Part shown: positions 1 through 8,258 of the stretch, piece by piece | Position numbering within the stretch: position 1 is the stretch's first letter | Layout: each line of letters opens with the position of its first letter | NCBI GenBank assembly: GCA_963736525.1 | Contig: CAVTPF010000024.1 | Location: 62,001 to 126,000 of the forward strand | Reading direction: 5' to 3' | DNA from: Bog-473 sp963736525 | GTDB taxonomy: Bacteria > Actinomycetota > Acidimicrobiia > Acidimicrobiales > RAAP-2 | Length of the DNA: 64,000 nt | The notes under the pieces: model-generated | Told to the model about the DNA's origin: nothing | The model's database searches: none | The model's input: only the letters and a program-made list of their open reading frames with translations | Program-made: the position numbers and the translations under genes

Positions 1-2
1 AC

Positions 3-644
3 TCCCCCGACAGCCGGATGTGGGTGGTCAACCTGGCCGACCCCGACGCCGTGGACAAGCTGGCCCTCGACGTGCTGGAGGCTTTCGGCGGGGTCGACCT
101 CCTCGTCAACAACGCCGGCATCCCCAAGCGCCGCCACGTCACCGCGCTCGACATCGACACCGTGACCGCGGTCATGCACGTCAACTACCTGTCACCGATG
201 CGTCTCACGCTGGACCTGCTGCCCCAGATGCTGGCCCGGGGCTCGGGCACGATCGTGAACATCTCGTCGGTCGCCGCCACCCTGAGCGCTCCGGGTGAGG
301 CGGCGTACGACGCATCCAAGGCGGCGCTCACGGCGTTCTCCGAGGCCATGGCGGTCGACCTGTGGGACACCGGCGTCAAGGTGATGGTCGTGTACCCGGG
401 GGTGATCGACACCGAGCTGTTCACGCTGCCCGACAACGACGTGCCGGACCTGCCCGTGGCGGCCGAGCCGGTGTCGGTCTGCGTCGACGCCATCTTGGCG
501 GGGCTCGAGTCGGGCGCCGCCCAGGTCTACGTGCCCGACTGGTTCCACGGCGTGGCGGCCTCCAAGGCACAGGACGTCGGCAAGTTCCTGGAGGGCACCG
601 CGGCCTACCTGCGCGAGCAGAAGCAGAAGCAGGGGCAGAAATAG
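3..644 (+). CDS. SDR family oxidoreductase, 5' end cut by window edge
   Basis: Short-chain dehydrogenase/reductase; NAD(P)-dependent oxidation or reduction of an unidentified substrate in the cytoplasm. The frame is open to the first base, and the N-terminal GxxxGxG nucleotide-binding motif is absent, so the gene starts upstream of the window; the ATG at 18 is internal. Visible are the NNAG motif, the catalytic Ser in VNISSV and the Tyr-x-x-x-Lys in YDASK. The C-terminus is Lys/Gln-rich. It heads a plus-strand run that continues with a serine hydrolase 43 bases downstream. The family call is firm; the substrate is unknown. Confidence 0.85.
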   Translation, partial: SPDSRMWVVNLADPDAVDKLALDVLEAFGGVDLLVNNAGIPKRRHVTALDIDTVTAVMHVNYLSPMRLTLDLLPQMLARGSGTIVNISSVAATLSAPGEAAYDASKAALTAFSEAMAVDLWDTGVKVMVVYPGVIDTELFTLPDNDVPDLPVAAEPVSVCVDAILAGLESGAAQVYVPDWFHGVAASKAQDVGKFLEGTAAYLREQKQKQGQK

Positions 645-687
645 CCGCCGAGGACACGCCGAGAAAGGCGCCGAGAAAGGTGACGGC

Positions 688-1905
688 ATGAAGATCGAAC
701 CTGACGCGGCGGGCATGGATGCCGGCCGCCTGGAGCGCATCACCGAGCACTTCGAGACCAGTTACGTCGACACGGGCAAGATCGCCGGCTGCCAGGTCGC
801 CGTGGTGCGGGGCGGCCATGTCGCCTACCACCGCTCGCTCGGCCTGATGGACCGCGAGCGGGCCATCCCGATGGCCGACGATGCCATCTTCCGCATCTAC
901 TCCATGACCAAGCCGATCGCGTCGGTCGCCCTGATGCAGCTGTACGAGCGCGGCATGTTCCAGTTGCTGGACCCCGTGCGCCGCTACATCCCCGAGTGGA
1001 GCACGCAGAAGGTCGGCGAGGTGCAGGACGACGGCTCCGTGGTGCTGGTGAAGCCGGAACGCCCCATGAACATGCGCGACGTCCTCATGCACACAACGGG
1101 GCTCCCCGGCGCGCTCTTTCCCGGCAACCCGATCGACGACGCGTTCGCCGAGGCGCGTGCGGCTCAGGAGGGGGAGCAGACCCTCGGGAGCGTGACGGCG
1201 CTGCTCGCCGAGCACCCGCTCAAGTTCCACCCCGGCACGTACTGGAATTACGGCCTCTCGACCGACATCGTGGGGCGGCTGGTCGAGATCCTCTCGGGTC
1301 TCCGCTTCGACGAGTACCTGCGCCGCGAGCTCTTCGAGCCGCTGGGCATGGTCGACACCGGGTTCTTCGTCCCGCCGGAATCGCTGCCCCGCCTGGCGGC
1401 CTGCTACGAGTACCGGCCGGCCAGCGCGCCGCGCCTCATGGAGGGACCCTTCGCCAACGGGGTCATGCGCCCGCGTTCGTACCTGTCGGGTGCCGGCGGG
1501 CTGGTCTCCACCACCCAGGACTACGTCGCCTTCTGCCAGATGCTGGCCAACGGGGGCCAGCTCGGCGGCCGCCGGGTGCTCGGGCGCAAGACGCTGGAGC
1601 TCATGACCGTCAACCACCTGCCCGCCGGGGCCACGCTGCAGGACATGGCCGTCGGCGGGTTCGGTGAGGCCGGCTTCGAGGGAGTCGGCTTCGGCCTGGG
1701 CTTCGCCGTGGGTCTGGGCCCGGCGGCCACGGGCATGGCGGGGTCGGGGGGCGAGTTCTACTGGGGTGGCGCGGCCAGCACCGCCTTCTGGGTCGACCCG
1801 GTGGAGGACCTCTTCGCCGTCTTCATGACGCAGCTCTTCCCCTCCATCGCCTATCCCTTCCGGGCCCAGCTGCGCGCGCTCGTCTACCAGGCCATCGACG
1901 ACTGA
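688..1905 (+). CDS. Serine hydrolase, class C beta-lactamase/esterase family
   Basis: A 405-residue serine hydrolase of the beta-lactamase/DD-peptidase fold. In catabolic contexts such proteins usually act as esterases. The nucleophile motif S-x-x-K is S72-M-T-K75 (YSMTKP). The second motif appears as Tyr-Trp-Asn in TYWNYG, and HTTGLPG is the usual family signature. A Gly-rich stretch near the C-terminus (GSGGEFYWGG) stands in the KTG-like position. No signal peptide is visible, so it is probably cytoplasmic. Its TGA overlaps the ATG of the ureohydrolase by one base (TGATG), which suggests translational coupling. The substrate cannot be told from sequence. Confidence 0.88.
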   Translation: MKIEPDAAGMDAGRLERITEHFETSYVDTGKIAGCQVAVVRGGHVAYHRSLGLMDRERAIPMADDAIFRIYSMTKPIASVALMQLYERGMFQLLDPVRRYIPEWSTQKVGEVQDDGSVVLVKPERPMNMRDVLMHTTGLPGALFPGNPIDDAFAEARAAQEGEQTLGSVTALLAEHPLKFHPGTYWNYGLSTDIVGRLVEILSGLRFDEYLRRELFEPLGMVDTGFFVPPESLPRLAACYEYRPASAPRLMEGPFANGVMRPRSYLSGAGGLVSTTQDYVAFCQMLANGGQLGGRRVLGRKTLELMTVNHLPAGATLQDMAVGGFGEAGFEGVGFGLGFAVGLGPAATGMAGSGGEFYWGGAASTAFWVDPVEDLFAVFMTQLFPSIAYPFRAQLRALVYQAIDD

Positions 1906-2858
1906 TGAGCGGGGGTGAGGAGCCCACCGGACCGACCGACGCCTCAGTCGTCCCGCGCTTCGCCGGCATCGGTACCTTCGCCCGCTTGCCCACCCTCGAC
2001 CAGGTCGACCACTGGGACGTCGCCCTGGTCGGTGTCCCCTTCGACGGCGGCACGAGCTACCGTCCCGGCGCTCGCTTCGGCCCGGCGGCGGTGCGCCAGG
2101 GCTCGCGCCTGCTGCGGCCCTACAACCCCGCCCTCGATGTACTGCCGTTCGCACTGGCTCAGGTCGTCGACGCCGGCGACATCGCGTGCACGCCGTTCAG
2201 CGCTGACGAGGCGGTGGGGCAGATCGAGGCCGGCGCCCGCGCACTGCTGGCTGGCGGCGGGCGGCTGGTGGCGATCGGCGGCGACCACACCATTGCGCTG
2301 CCCCTGCTCCGCGCCACCGCCGGCCGCCACGGCCCGGTGGCGCTCGTGCACTTCGACGCGCACCTCGACACCTGGAACACCTACTTCGGCCAGCGTTTCA
2401 CCCATGGCACGCCCTTCCGGCGTGCCTGGGAAGAAGGATTGCTGCACCCGAACCGCAGCGTGCACGTCGGGCTGCGGGGACCGCTGTACTCGCAGTCCGA
2501 CCTCCCCGAGGACACCGGCATGGGCTTCGCGCAGATCACCACCGACGACGTGGCCGGCCTCGGGGTCGCCGAGATCGTGCGGCAGGTGCTGGCGAGGGTC
2601 GGTGACGCGCCCGTCTACGTCTCGGTGGACATCGACGTCCTCGACCCCGCACACGCTCCGGGGACCGGCACACCCGAGGCGGGAGGGTTGACGAGCCGGG
2701 AGTTGCTCTCCCTGCTGCGAGGGCTCGATGCGGCCGCCGTCGTCGGTGCCGACGTCGTCGAGGTGTCGCCCGCCTACGACCACGCCGAGATCACGGCCAT
2801 CGCCGCCGCCCACGTGCTCTACGACCTGGTCACGCTGTTGGCGCGCCGGTCGGCCTGA
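1905..2858 (+). CDS. Agmatinase/arginase family ureohydrolase
   Basis: A 317-residue ureohydrolase that cleaves a guanidino or related amidino group, releasing urea, with a binuclear manganese centre. All metal-ligand motifs are present: GGDH at residues 125-128, DAHLD at 151-155, and SVDIDVLDPAHAPG near 240-255. The overall shape matches agmatinase (SpeB-like) rather than arginase. Neighbours are a serine hydrolase upstream, overlapping by one base, and a nitrilase-fold protein downstream. An agmatinase followed by a nitrilase-family protein recalls polyamine/agmatine routes, but the downstream protein lacks its catalytic Cys. Substrate is therefore open; guanidino acids are alternatives. 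Confidence 0.88.
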   Translation: MSGGEEPTGPTDASVVPRFAGIGTFARLPTLDQVDHWDVALVGVPFDGGTSYRPGARFGPAAVRQGSRLLRPYNPALDVLPFALAQVVDAGDIACTPFSADEAVGQIEAGARALLAGGGRLVAIGGDHTIALPLLRATAGRHGPVALVHFDAHLDTWNTYFGQRFTHGTPFRRAWEEGLLHPNRSVHVGLRGPLYSQSDLPEDTGMGFAQITTDDVAGLGVAEIVRQVLARVGDAPVYVSVDIDVLDPAHAPGTGTPEAGGLTSRELLSLLRGLDAAAVVGADVVEVSPAYDHAEITAIAAAHVLYDLVTLLARRSA

Positions 2859-2868
2859 GCGAGGGGTC

Positions 2869-2900
2869 TCCCGGTTGTAACAGTCCATTCACAACCGGGA
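2869..2900 (+). terminator. Perfect 10-bp inverted repeat after the ureohydrolase gene
   Basis: TCCCGGTTGT (2869-2878) and ACAACCGGGA (2891-2900) are exact inverted repeats around a 12-base loop, starting 11 bases after the stop codon. No T-run follows, so it may be a factor-dependent terminator, an mRNA-stabilising hairpin, or an operator for the next gene. Confidence 0.4.
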
Positions 2901-2951
2901 AACCGTCCCTGAACGTTGCCGCCGTACCGTGTGTGGTCACGGCCGTGACAA

Positions 2952-3842
2952 GTGGGAGTCGGTGAACCTGGTGGGGATGTGAAGCGAGACCTTCTGGTCG
3001 GGGTGGCCCAATGGCTGTCGGCACCGGGCGAGCCGAAGCAGAACCTGTCCGTCGCCCTCGGCATGATCGACGGCGCCGCGGCCCGCGGCGTCGAGCTGCT
3101 CGTCCTGCCCGAGTTGTGGTCCTGCGGCTACGACCCCGAGACATTGGCCGCCGACGTGCGGCGGGACGCCGAGCCGCGGGAGGGAGTGCGCTCCGAGCGC
3201 CTGGCCAACGCGGCACGGCGCCACGAGCTCTTCCTCGCCGCCGGCAGCGTGCCCGAGCTCGGCGACAACGGGCTGGTCTACGACACGGCTCTCGTGTTCA
3301 ACCCGCGCGGCGAGCTGGCGGCCTGGCACCGCAAAGCCCACCTGTACCGACCCACCCTGGAGCACTACGCCTTCACGCCGGGCGACCGGCTCACGACCTT
3401 CGAAGACCCCGTGCTCGGCACGGTGGGCCTCGTCGTCGGGTTCGACGGAGACTTCCCCGAAGTGGCGCGTTCGCTCGCACTACGCGGTGCCCGGCTCGTG
3501 CTGGCCCCGTCGGCCTACGAGGTGGAGGGGGCGGCGGCGTGGGACCTGCTCCATCCCGCACTGGCCCTGACCAACAGTCAGTGGTGGGTCCAGGCGAACC
3601 AGGCCGGCTCCCATCCGACGTCGACGCTCCTCGGAGCGAGCAGGATCATCGCGCCGACGGGCACGGTGGTCGCCCAGGCCAGCGGCGCGGTGCCGGGCCG
3701 GGCCAGCCCGGCGGAGTTGCTGGTGCACCGGATCGACCTCCAGTTGGCGTACCGGCGGGAAGGGGTCGGTGCCCTGCTGGAGGACGAGCGCCATCCGGAC
3801 CTGTACACCGAGCTGGTCGACCGGGTCGCCGCCCCCGGCTAG
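2952..3842 (+). CDS. Carbon-nitrogen hydrolase (nitrilase) fold protein lacking the catalytic Cys
   Basis: Nitrilase-superfamily protein of about 296 residues. Family enzymes hydrolyse C-N bonds with a Glu-Lys-Cys triad. The Glu (VLPELWS) and Lys (WHRKAHLY) regions are clear. The Cys-containing motif, normally CxDxxFPE, reads G163-F-D-G-D-F-P-E, so Cys is replaced by Gly. I checked the codon (GGG at 3438-3440). The protein may be inactive, regulatory, or use other chemistry. Start is a GTG at 2952; an in-frame GTG at 2979 (VKRDLLVGVAQW) with GGGGAT just upstream is an equally good start. It follows the agmatinase-like gene and precedes a nitroreductase. Confidence 0.82.
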   Translation: MGVGEPGGDVKRDLLVGVAQWLSAPGEPKQNLSVALGMIDGAAARGVELLVLPELWSCGYDPETLAADVRRDAEPREGVRSERLANAARRHELFLAAGSVPELGDNGLVYDTALVFNPRGELAAWHRKAHLYRPTLEHYAFTPGDRLTTFEDPVLGTVGLVVGFDGDFPEVARSLALRGARLVLAPSAYEVEGAAAWDLLHPALALTNSQWWVQANQAGSHPTSTLLGASRIIAPTGTVVAQASGAVPGRASPAELLVHRIDLQLAYRREGVGALLEDERHPDLYTELVDRVAAPG

Positions 3843-3881
3843 CGCCATCGGCCCTTCGTGGCCGTTGCTAGGGTCGCCGCC

Positions 3882-4580
3882 ATGGCGGCGGTCTCGCTCT
3901 ACGAGGGCCTGCTCTCGACCCGGGCCATCCGGCGTTACACCGACGAGCCGGTGCCGGACGCCGCCTTGCGCGACATGCTCTTCGCCGCGACGCGAGCGCC
4001 CAGCGGGTCGAACCGCCAGCCCTTCCGCTTCGTCGTCCTCACCGACGGGCCGGTGGCGAGGGAAGCCAAGCGGCTGATCGGCGAGGGGGCGCGCCGCTTC
4101 TGGGCGGCCAAACGCGAGGCGGACGGCTACGACAAGGGATCGGGGGCCGACGCCGATTCGCCCAAGGCCCGCATGGCGCGCACCATGCAGCACTACGTCG
4201 ACACGTACGAGTCGATCCCCGTGGTGGTCCTGGCTTGCTTCGAGCACTACCGGCACACCAGCTACACCGACGGTGCGTCGGTGTACCCGGCCTGCCAGAA
4301 CCTGTTGTTGGCCGCCCGTGCCCTCGGCTATGGCGGCGTGCTGACGAACTGGCAATTCGCCGCGGACGCCGAGCTTCGCGCCCTGCTCCACATCCCCGAG
4401 AGGGTCGACATCATGGCCACCATCACCATCGGCCGGCCCGTGGGACGGCACGGTCCGGTGCGGCGCCGCCCCCTCCCTGAGCTGGTGTACGGGGAGCGTT
4501 GGGGGCAGGCACCGCCCTGGGCGGTCGACCCGCCGGGGGTGACCCACACGGCGGCGGGCCCGCCGACCGGCAGCCAATAG
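3882..4580 (+). CDS. Nitroreductase family FMN-dependent oxidoreductase
   Basis: A 232-residue nitroreductase-fold flavoprotein that would reduce nitro, quinone or enone-like compounds with NAD(P)H through FMN. FMN-binding signatures are TRAIRRYTDEPV near the N-terminus and ATRAPSGSNRQPFRF. I chose the ATG at 3882 because it gives the usual short family N-terminus; an in-frame GTG at 3858 would add eight residues. It lies between the nitrilase-like gene and an amidohydrolase on the same strand. The natural substrate is unknown. Confidence 0.87.
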   Translation: MAAVSLYEGLLSTRAIRRYTDEPVPDAALRDMLFAATRAPSGSNRQPFRFVVLTDGPVAREAKRLIGEGARRFWAAKREADGYDKGSGADADSPKARMARTMQHYVDTYESIPVVVLACFEHYRHTSYTDGASVYPACQNLLLAARALGYGGVLTNWQFAADAELRALLHIPERVDIMATITIGRPVGRHGPVRRRPLPELVYGERWGQAPPWAVDPPGVTHTAAGPPTGSQ

Positions 4581-4619
4581 AGTCTGGGTGTTGCGCACGC
4601 CGCCCGCGGAAGGCTGACC

Positions 4620-5807
4620 ATGCACACTGCCGACTCCCCCGTCTTCGACGCCGACAACCACTACTACGAGGCGCTCGACGCGTTCACGCGCCACCTCGAC
4701 CCGGCGCTCGGGCCGCGGGTGATCCAATGGGTCGATATCGGCGGCCGGCGCTACCACGCGCTGGGCGGCCGGGTCAGCCGCGCGGTCACCAACCCGACGT
4801 TCAACCCGATCGCCCCCGCCGGCGCGCTCGTGGACTACTTCCGGGGCAACCCCGACGGGCGCCCCATGCACGAGCTGATGGGGTCGCCCGAGCCCATCCG
4901 CCCCGAGTACCGCGACCGCGACGCCCGCCTGGCCACCATGGACGGCCAGGGCCTGGCCCGGATCTGGCTGTTCCCCACGCTCGGCATGCTCTACGAGGAG
5001 GCCCTCAAGCACGACCCCGGGGCGGTGGTGCTGCTGTTCCGGGCCTTCAACCGCTGGCTGGCCGAGGACTGGGGCATGGCGTACCGGGATCGCATCTTCG
5101 CCGCCCCGTACATCTCGCTGGCGGACGTCGACGAGGCCGTGCTCGAACTGGAGTGGGCGCTCGACCAGGATGCCCGCTCCGTCGTGATGCGGGCGGCCGC
5201 TCCCACGACGGACACCGGGCCGCTCTCGCCGGCGGCCGACGCGTTCGACCCCTTCTGGGCCCGGGTCAACGAGGCAGGCATCACCGTCGTCGTGCACGCC
5301 GGCGACGCCGGGCTGTCGTCCAACGGGTACGCGGCCGACGGCTTCTCTGCCTCGTTCCGGGCCGGGCCGCAACGCCCCAGCATCAAGCTGTTCGCCATAG
5401 AGCGGGCCGCGCACGACTTCTTGGCCACCCTCGTCCTCGAGAAGCTCTTCGACCGTTTCCCCAACGTGCGGATCGCGTCGGTCGAGAACGGATCCGAGTT
5501 CCTGGCGCCGCTGTTCCGCAAGCTGCGCACCACCAACCGACGCATGCCCGGCTACTTCACCGAGGACCCGGTCCTCACCTTCCGGCGCCACGTGTGGATC
5601 AACCCGTTCTGGGAAGACGACGTCGACGAAATCGTCGACCTCATGGGGGACGACCGGGTGATCTTCGGGTCGGACTGGCCGCACATCGAGGGGCTGCCCG
5701 AGCCGACCGACTGGGTCACCGAGCTGCAGAAGCTCCCTCCCGAGTCGGTGACCAAGATCATGGGCGGCAACGTGTCCGAGCTCAACGAACGGCGGACGGC
5801 ATCGTGA
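4620..5807 (+). CDS. Amidohydrolase family 2 (TIM-barrel) protein, DADNHYYE type
   Basis: A 395-residue metal-dependent amidohydrolase of the ACMSD/LigW-like branch, whose members do decarboxylation or hydrolysis on ring or acyl substrates. The N-terminal HxH metal motif is reduced to DADNHYYE. The C-terminal signature FGSDWPHIEG carries the conserved Asp and His. It closely resembles the 395-residue protein at 50419-51606 (same DADNHYYEA opening, HPEYRDRDAR segment and SDWPHxEG end), so the two look like paralogs. Start ATG has GGAAGG upstream. Its stop overlaps the GTG of zwf (GTGA), so the two genes are probably coupled. Confidence 0.88.
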   Translation: MHTADSPVFDADNHYYEALDAFTRHLDPALGPRVIQWVDIGGRRYHALGGRVSRAVTNPTFNPIAPAGALVDYFRGNPDGRPMHELMGSPEPIRPEYRDRDARLATMDGQGLARIWLFPTLGMLYEEALKHDPGAVVLLFRAFNRWLAEDWGMAYRDRIFAAPYISLADVDEAVLELEWALDQDARSVVMRAAAPTTDTGPLSPAADAFDPFWARVNEAGITVVVHAGDAGLSSNGYAADGFSASFRAGPQRPSIKLFAIERAAHDFLATLVLEKLFDRFPNVRIASVENGSEFLAPLFRKLRTTNRRMPGYFTEDPVLTFRRHVWINPFWEDDVDEIVDLMGDDRVIFGSDWPHIEGLPEPTDWVTELQKLPPESVTKIMGGNVSELNERRTAS

Positions 5808-7288
5808 CCGAAGTCGTCGACCGCAACGAGACGGCGGCCTCCGTGGAACACCCCTCGCAGCTCGAGCCGCACGTCATACTCCTCTTCGGGGCGACGGGTG
5901 ACTTGGCGGCGCGCAAACTGCTGCCCGGACTGCTCCACCTCTCCATGACCGGCATGATGCCCGAGTTCCGGATCGTCGGGAGCTCCACCAGCGACCTGAG
6001 CGACGAAGACTTCCGCCATCTGGCCCGCCACGCCTGCGACCAGTACGCCACGGGCAAGATCTCGTTGCTGCAGTGGGCCAGCTTCGAGAAGCGGTTGACC
6101 TTCGTGTCCACCGACGCAGGGGCGGAGGGCCTGGCCGACGCCGTCCACAAGGCGGAGGACGCCATCGGCGGTGAACCCCGCCGGCTCCACTACCTCAGCA
6201 TCCCGCCTTTGGCGGACCGCTCCGTGATCCAGATGCTGGCCGACGCCAAGCTGGTCGAGCGGTCGCGGGTGGTCATGGAGAAGCCCTTCGGCACCGACCT
6301 GGCCAGCGCCGTCGCCCTCAACGACATGCTGCACCAGTACTTCGACGAGGACCAGATCTTCCGCATCGACCACTTCTTGGGGAAGGAGGCGGCGCAGAAC
6401 ATCCTGGCCTTCCGCTTCGCCAACGGGCTCTTCGAGCCGATCTGGAACCGGGACCACATCGACCACGTCCAGATCGACGTGCCCGAGACGCTCGGCGTCG
6501 ACGACCGGGTCAAGTTCTACGAGGCCACCGGTGCCTTCAAGGACATGGTGGTGACCCACCTGTTCCAGATCCTCGGCTTCATGGCCATGGAGCCGCCGAC
6601 GGAGCTCTCGGCCGGTCCCATCAACGAGGAGAAGAACAAGGTCTTCCGCTCCATGCGCCTCCTCGATCCGTCCCAAGTGGTCCGCGGCCAGTACGAGGGT
6701 TACCGCGACATCCCGGGCGTGGCCCCCGATTCCGACACCGAGACGTTCGTCGCGCTGCGCTGCGACATCGACAACTGGCGCTGGGCGGGCGTGCCCTTCT
6801 TCCTGCGCACCGGCAAGCAGCTCGGCGGCGGCGAGCGGATCATCTCGATCGCATTCCGTGAGCCCCCCAGGTCGATGTTCCCGGACGACTCGGGCATGGG
6901 CACCCAGGGCCCCGACCACCTGACCTTCGACCTGGCGGACTCCTCGAAGCTGTCGCTCTCCTTCTACGGGAAGCGGCCAGGACCGGGCATGAAGCTCGAG
7001 AAGCTCAGCCTGCAGTTCGCCTTGCACGAGACGGGGCAGGACGCCGACGTGCTCGAGGCCTACGAGCGCTTGATCCACGACGCCATGGTCGGCGACCACA
7101 CGTTGTTCAACACGGCCGAGGGCATCGAGCGGCTGTGGGAGGTCTCCACGCCGCTGCTCGAGGACCCACCCCCGGTGCAGCCCTACCCCAAGGGCAGCTG
7201 GGGGCCTCCGGCCATCAACGACCTCATTGCGCCGCGCACGTGGCGGTTGCCCTTCGAGCGGCGCTGGCGCGGGGCCGCTCCCGCCTGA
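5804..7288 (+). CDS. zwf: Glucose-6-phosphate 1-dehydrogenase
   Basis: Oxidises glucose 6-phosphate to 6-phosphogluconolactone with NADP+, the first step of the oxidative pentose phosphate pathway. The length of 494 residues is normal for the family. The N-terminal GATGDLAARKLLP motif binds NADP, and R187-I-D-H-F-L-G-K194 is the substrate and catalytic signature. The GTG start overlaps the upstream amidohydrolase stop in a GTGA overlap. It stands alone, without gnd, tal or pgl nearby, at the end of a catabolic gene run. A role in NADPH supply to neighbouring oxygenases and reductases is plausible inference. Confidence 0.95.
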   Translation: MTEVVDRNETAASVEHPSQLEPHVILLFGATGDLAARKLLPGLLHLSMTGMMPEFRIVGSSTSDLSDEDFRHLARHACDQYATGKISLLQWASFEKRLTFVSTDAGAEGLADAVHKAEDAIGGEPRRLHYLSIPPLADRSVIQMLADAKLVERSRVVMEKPFGTDLASAVALNDMLHQYFDEDQIFRIDHFLGKEAAQNILAFRFANGLFEPIWNRDHIDHVQIDVPETLGVDDRVKFYEATGAFKDMVVTHLFQILGFMAMEPPTELSAGPINEEKNKVFRSMRLLDPSQVVRGQYEGYRDIPGVAPDSDTETFVALRCDIDNWRWAGVPFFLRTGKQLGGGERIISIAFREPPRSMFPDDSGMGTQGPDHLTFDLADSSKLSLSFYGKRPGPGMKLEKLSLQFALHETGQDADVLEAYERLIHDAMVGDHTLFNTAEGIERLWEVSTPLLEDPPPVQPYPKGSWGPPAINDLIAPRTWRLPFERRWRGAAPA

Positions 7289-7289
7289 G

Positions 7290-8258
7290 TCAGGGTACGA
7301 GCAGCACGCGGCCGAAGGCCTGCCGGCTCTCGATGTAGGCGTGGGCGCCAGCGGCGTCCGAGAGCGGGAAGGCGCGGTCGATGACCACCGTGAGCTCACC
7401 CCGGGCGATGGCGTCGAGGTGCCCCGCGATCATTGCGTGCGGGCGGGGCGACAGCAGCAGCTCGGCACCCAGGAAGTAGCCCGAGAGCGTCTGGTTGTTG
7501 GGGCGCATGGAGGAGATGTCGAGCTGCTCCGCCGAGGACCTCCCGGCGTCGCCCACGGTCACGCAGCGGCCCCGGTAGGCCAGCACGTTGATGCTGCCCT
7601 GCAGGGTCGGGCCGCCCACCGAGTCCACCACGACGTCGACGCCGCGCCCGTCGGTCAAGCGCCGTGCCTCGGCCACGAAGTCGTGGGTGGCGTAGTTGAT
7701 CCCGTCGTCGAGGCCGAGCGCCCCGAGGCGCTCGAGGCGCTCGTCGCTCGAGGCGGTGGCCAGGACGCGGGCACCGGCACGCTTTGCCATCTGGATCGCC
7801 GCGATGCCGACGCCGCCCGCGCCGGCATGGATGAGCACCGACTCGCCGGCCTGCAGCCGGCCGAACTCGAAGAGGCAGTCGTCGGCCGTCCCGAAGGGCA
7901 CCGGCACGCAGGCCGCCACGTCGGTGGTCAACCCGTCGGGGATCTTCCAGGCGAAGGCTTCGGGCACCGCCCTGCGCTCGGCGTGCGAGCCGTCGAGTCC
8001 GACCGTGACGGCACGGTCCCCCACCGAGAAGGCGCGCACGCCGGCGCCGACGTCGACCACGGTGCCGGCGCACTGGTAGCCCACCACGTGGGGCACCTGC
8101 CCCAGGTCGCCGCCGAGCCGGTTCAGCGTGTCGCCACCCTCGATGCTGATCGCCTCCACGTCGATCAGGATGTCGCCGGGACCGGGCACCGGGTCGGGCA
8201 CGTCCTCATAGCGGAAGACGTCGGGCGCCCCCGTCTCGTAGTACACGGCAGCCTTCAT
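7290..8258 (-). CDS. Zinc-independent quinone oxidoreductase / MDR family dehydrogenase
   Basis: A 322-residue medium-chain reductase of the NADPH:quinone oxidoreductase type. It opens with MKAAVYYETGAPDVFRYEDV, and the NADPH motif is AGAGGVGIAAIQMAK. The structural-zinc Cys cluster is absent. It would reduce quinones or enoyl/enone substrates. The ATG at 8258 overlaps the stop of the upstream monooxygenase (ATGA), making it the third gene of a coupled minus-strand operon: VOC protein, monooxygenase, reductase. It converges on zwf with one base between the stop codons. Confidence 0.88.
   Translation of the reverse strand: MKAAVYYETGAPDVFRYEDVPDPVPGPGDILIDVEAISIEGGDTLNRLGGDLGQVPHVVGYQCAGTVVDVGAGVRAFSVGDRAVTVGLDGSHAERRAVPEAFAWKIPDGLTTDVAACVPVPFGTADDCLFEFGRLQAGESVLIHAGAGGVGIAAIQMAKRAGARVLATASSDERLERLGALGLDDGINYATHDFVAEARRLTDGRGVDVVVDSVGGPTLQGSINVLAYRGRCVTVGDAGRSSAEQLDISSMRPNNQTLSGYFLGAELLLSPRPHAMIAGHLDAIARGELTVVIDRAFPLSDAAGAHAYIESRQAFGRVLLVP

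Noticed and set aside
3480..5684. Minus-strand open frame opposite the nitroreductase and amidohydrolase genes
   Set aside because: Shadow frame with no domain sense; the plus-strand genes carry all conserved motifs.
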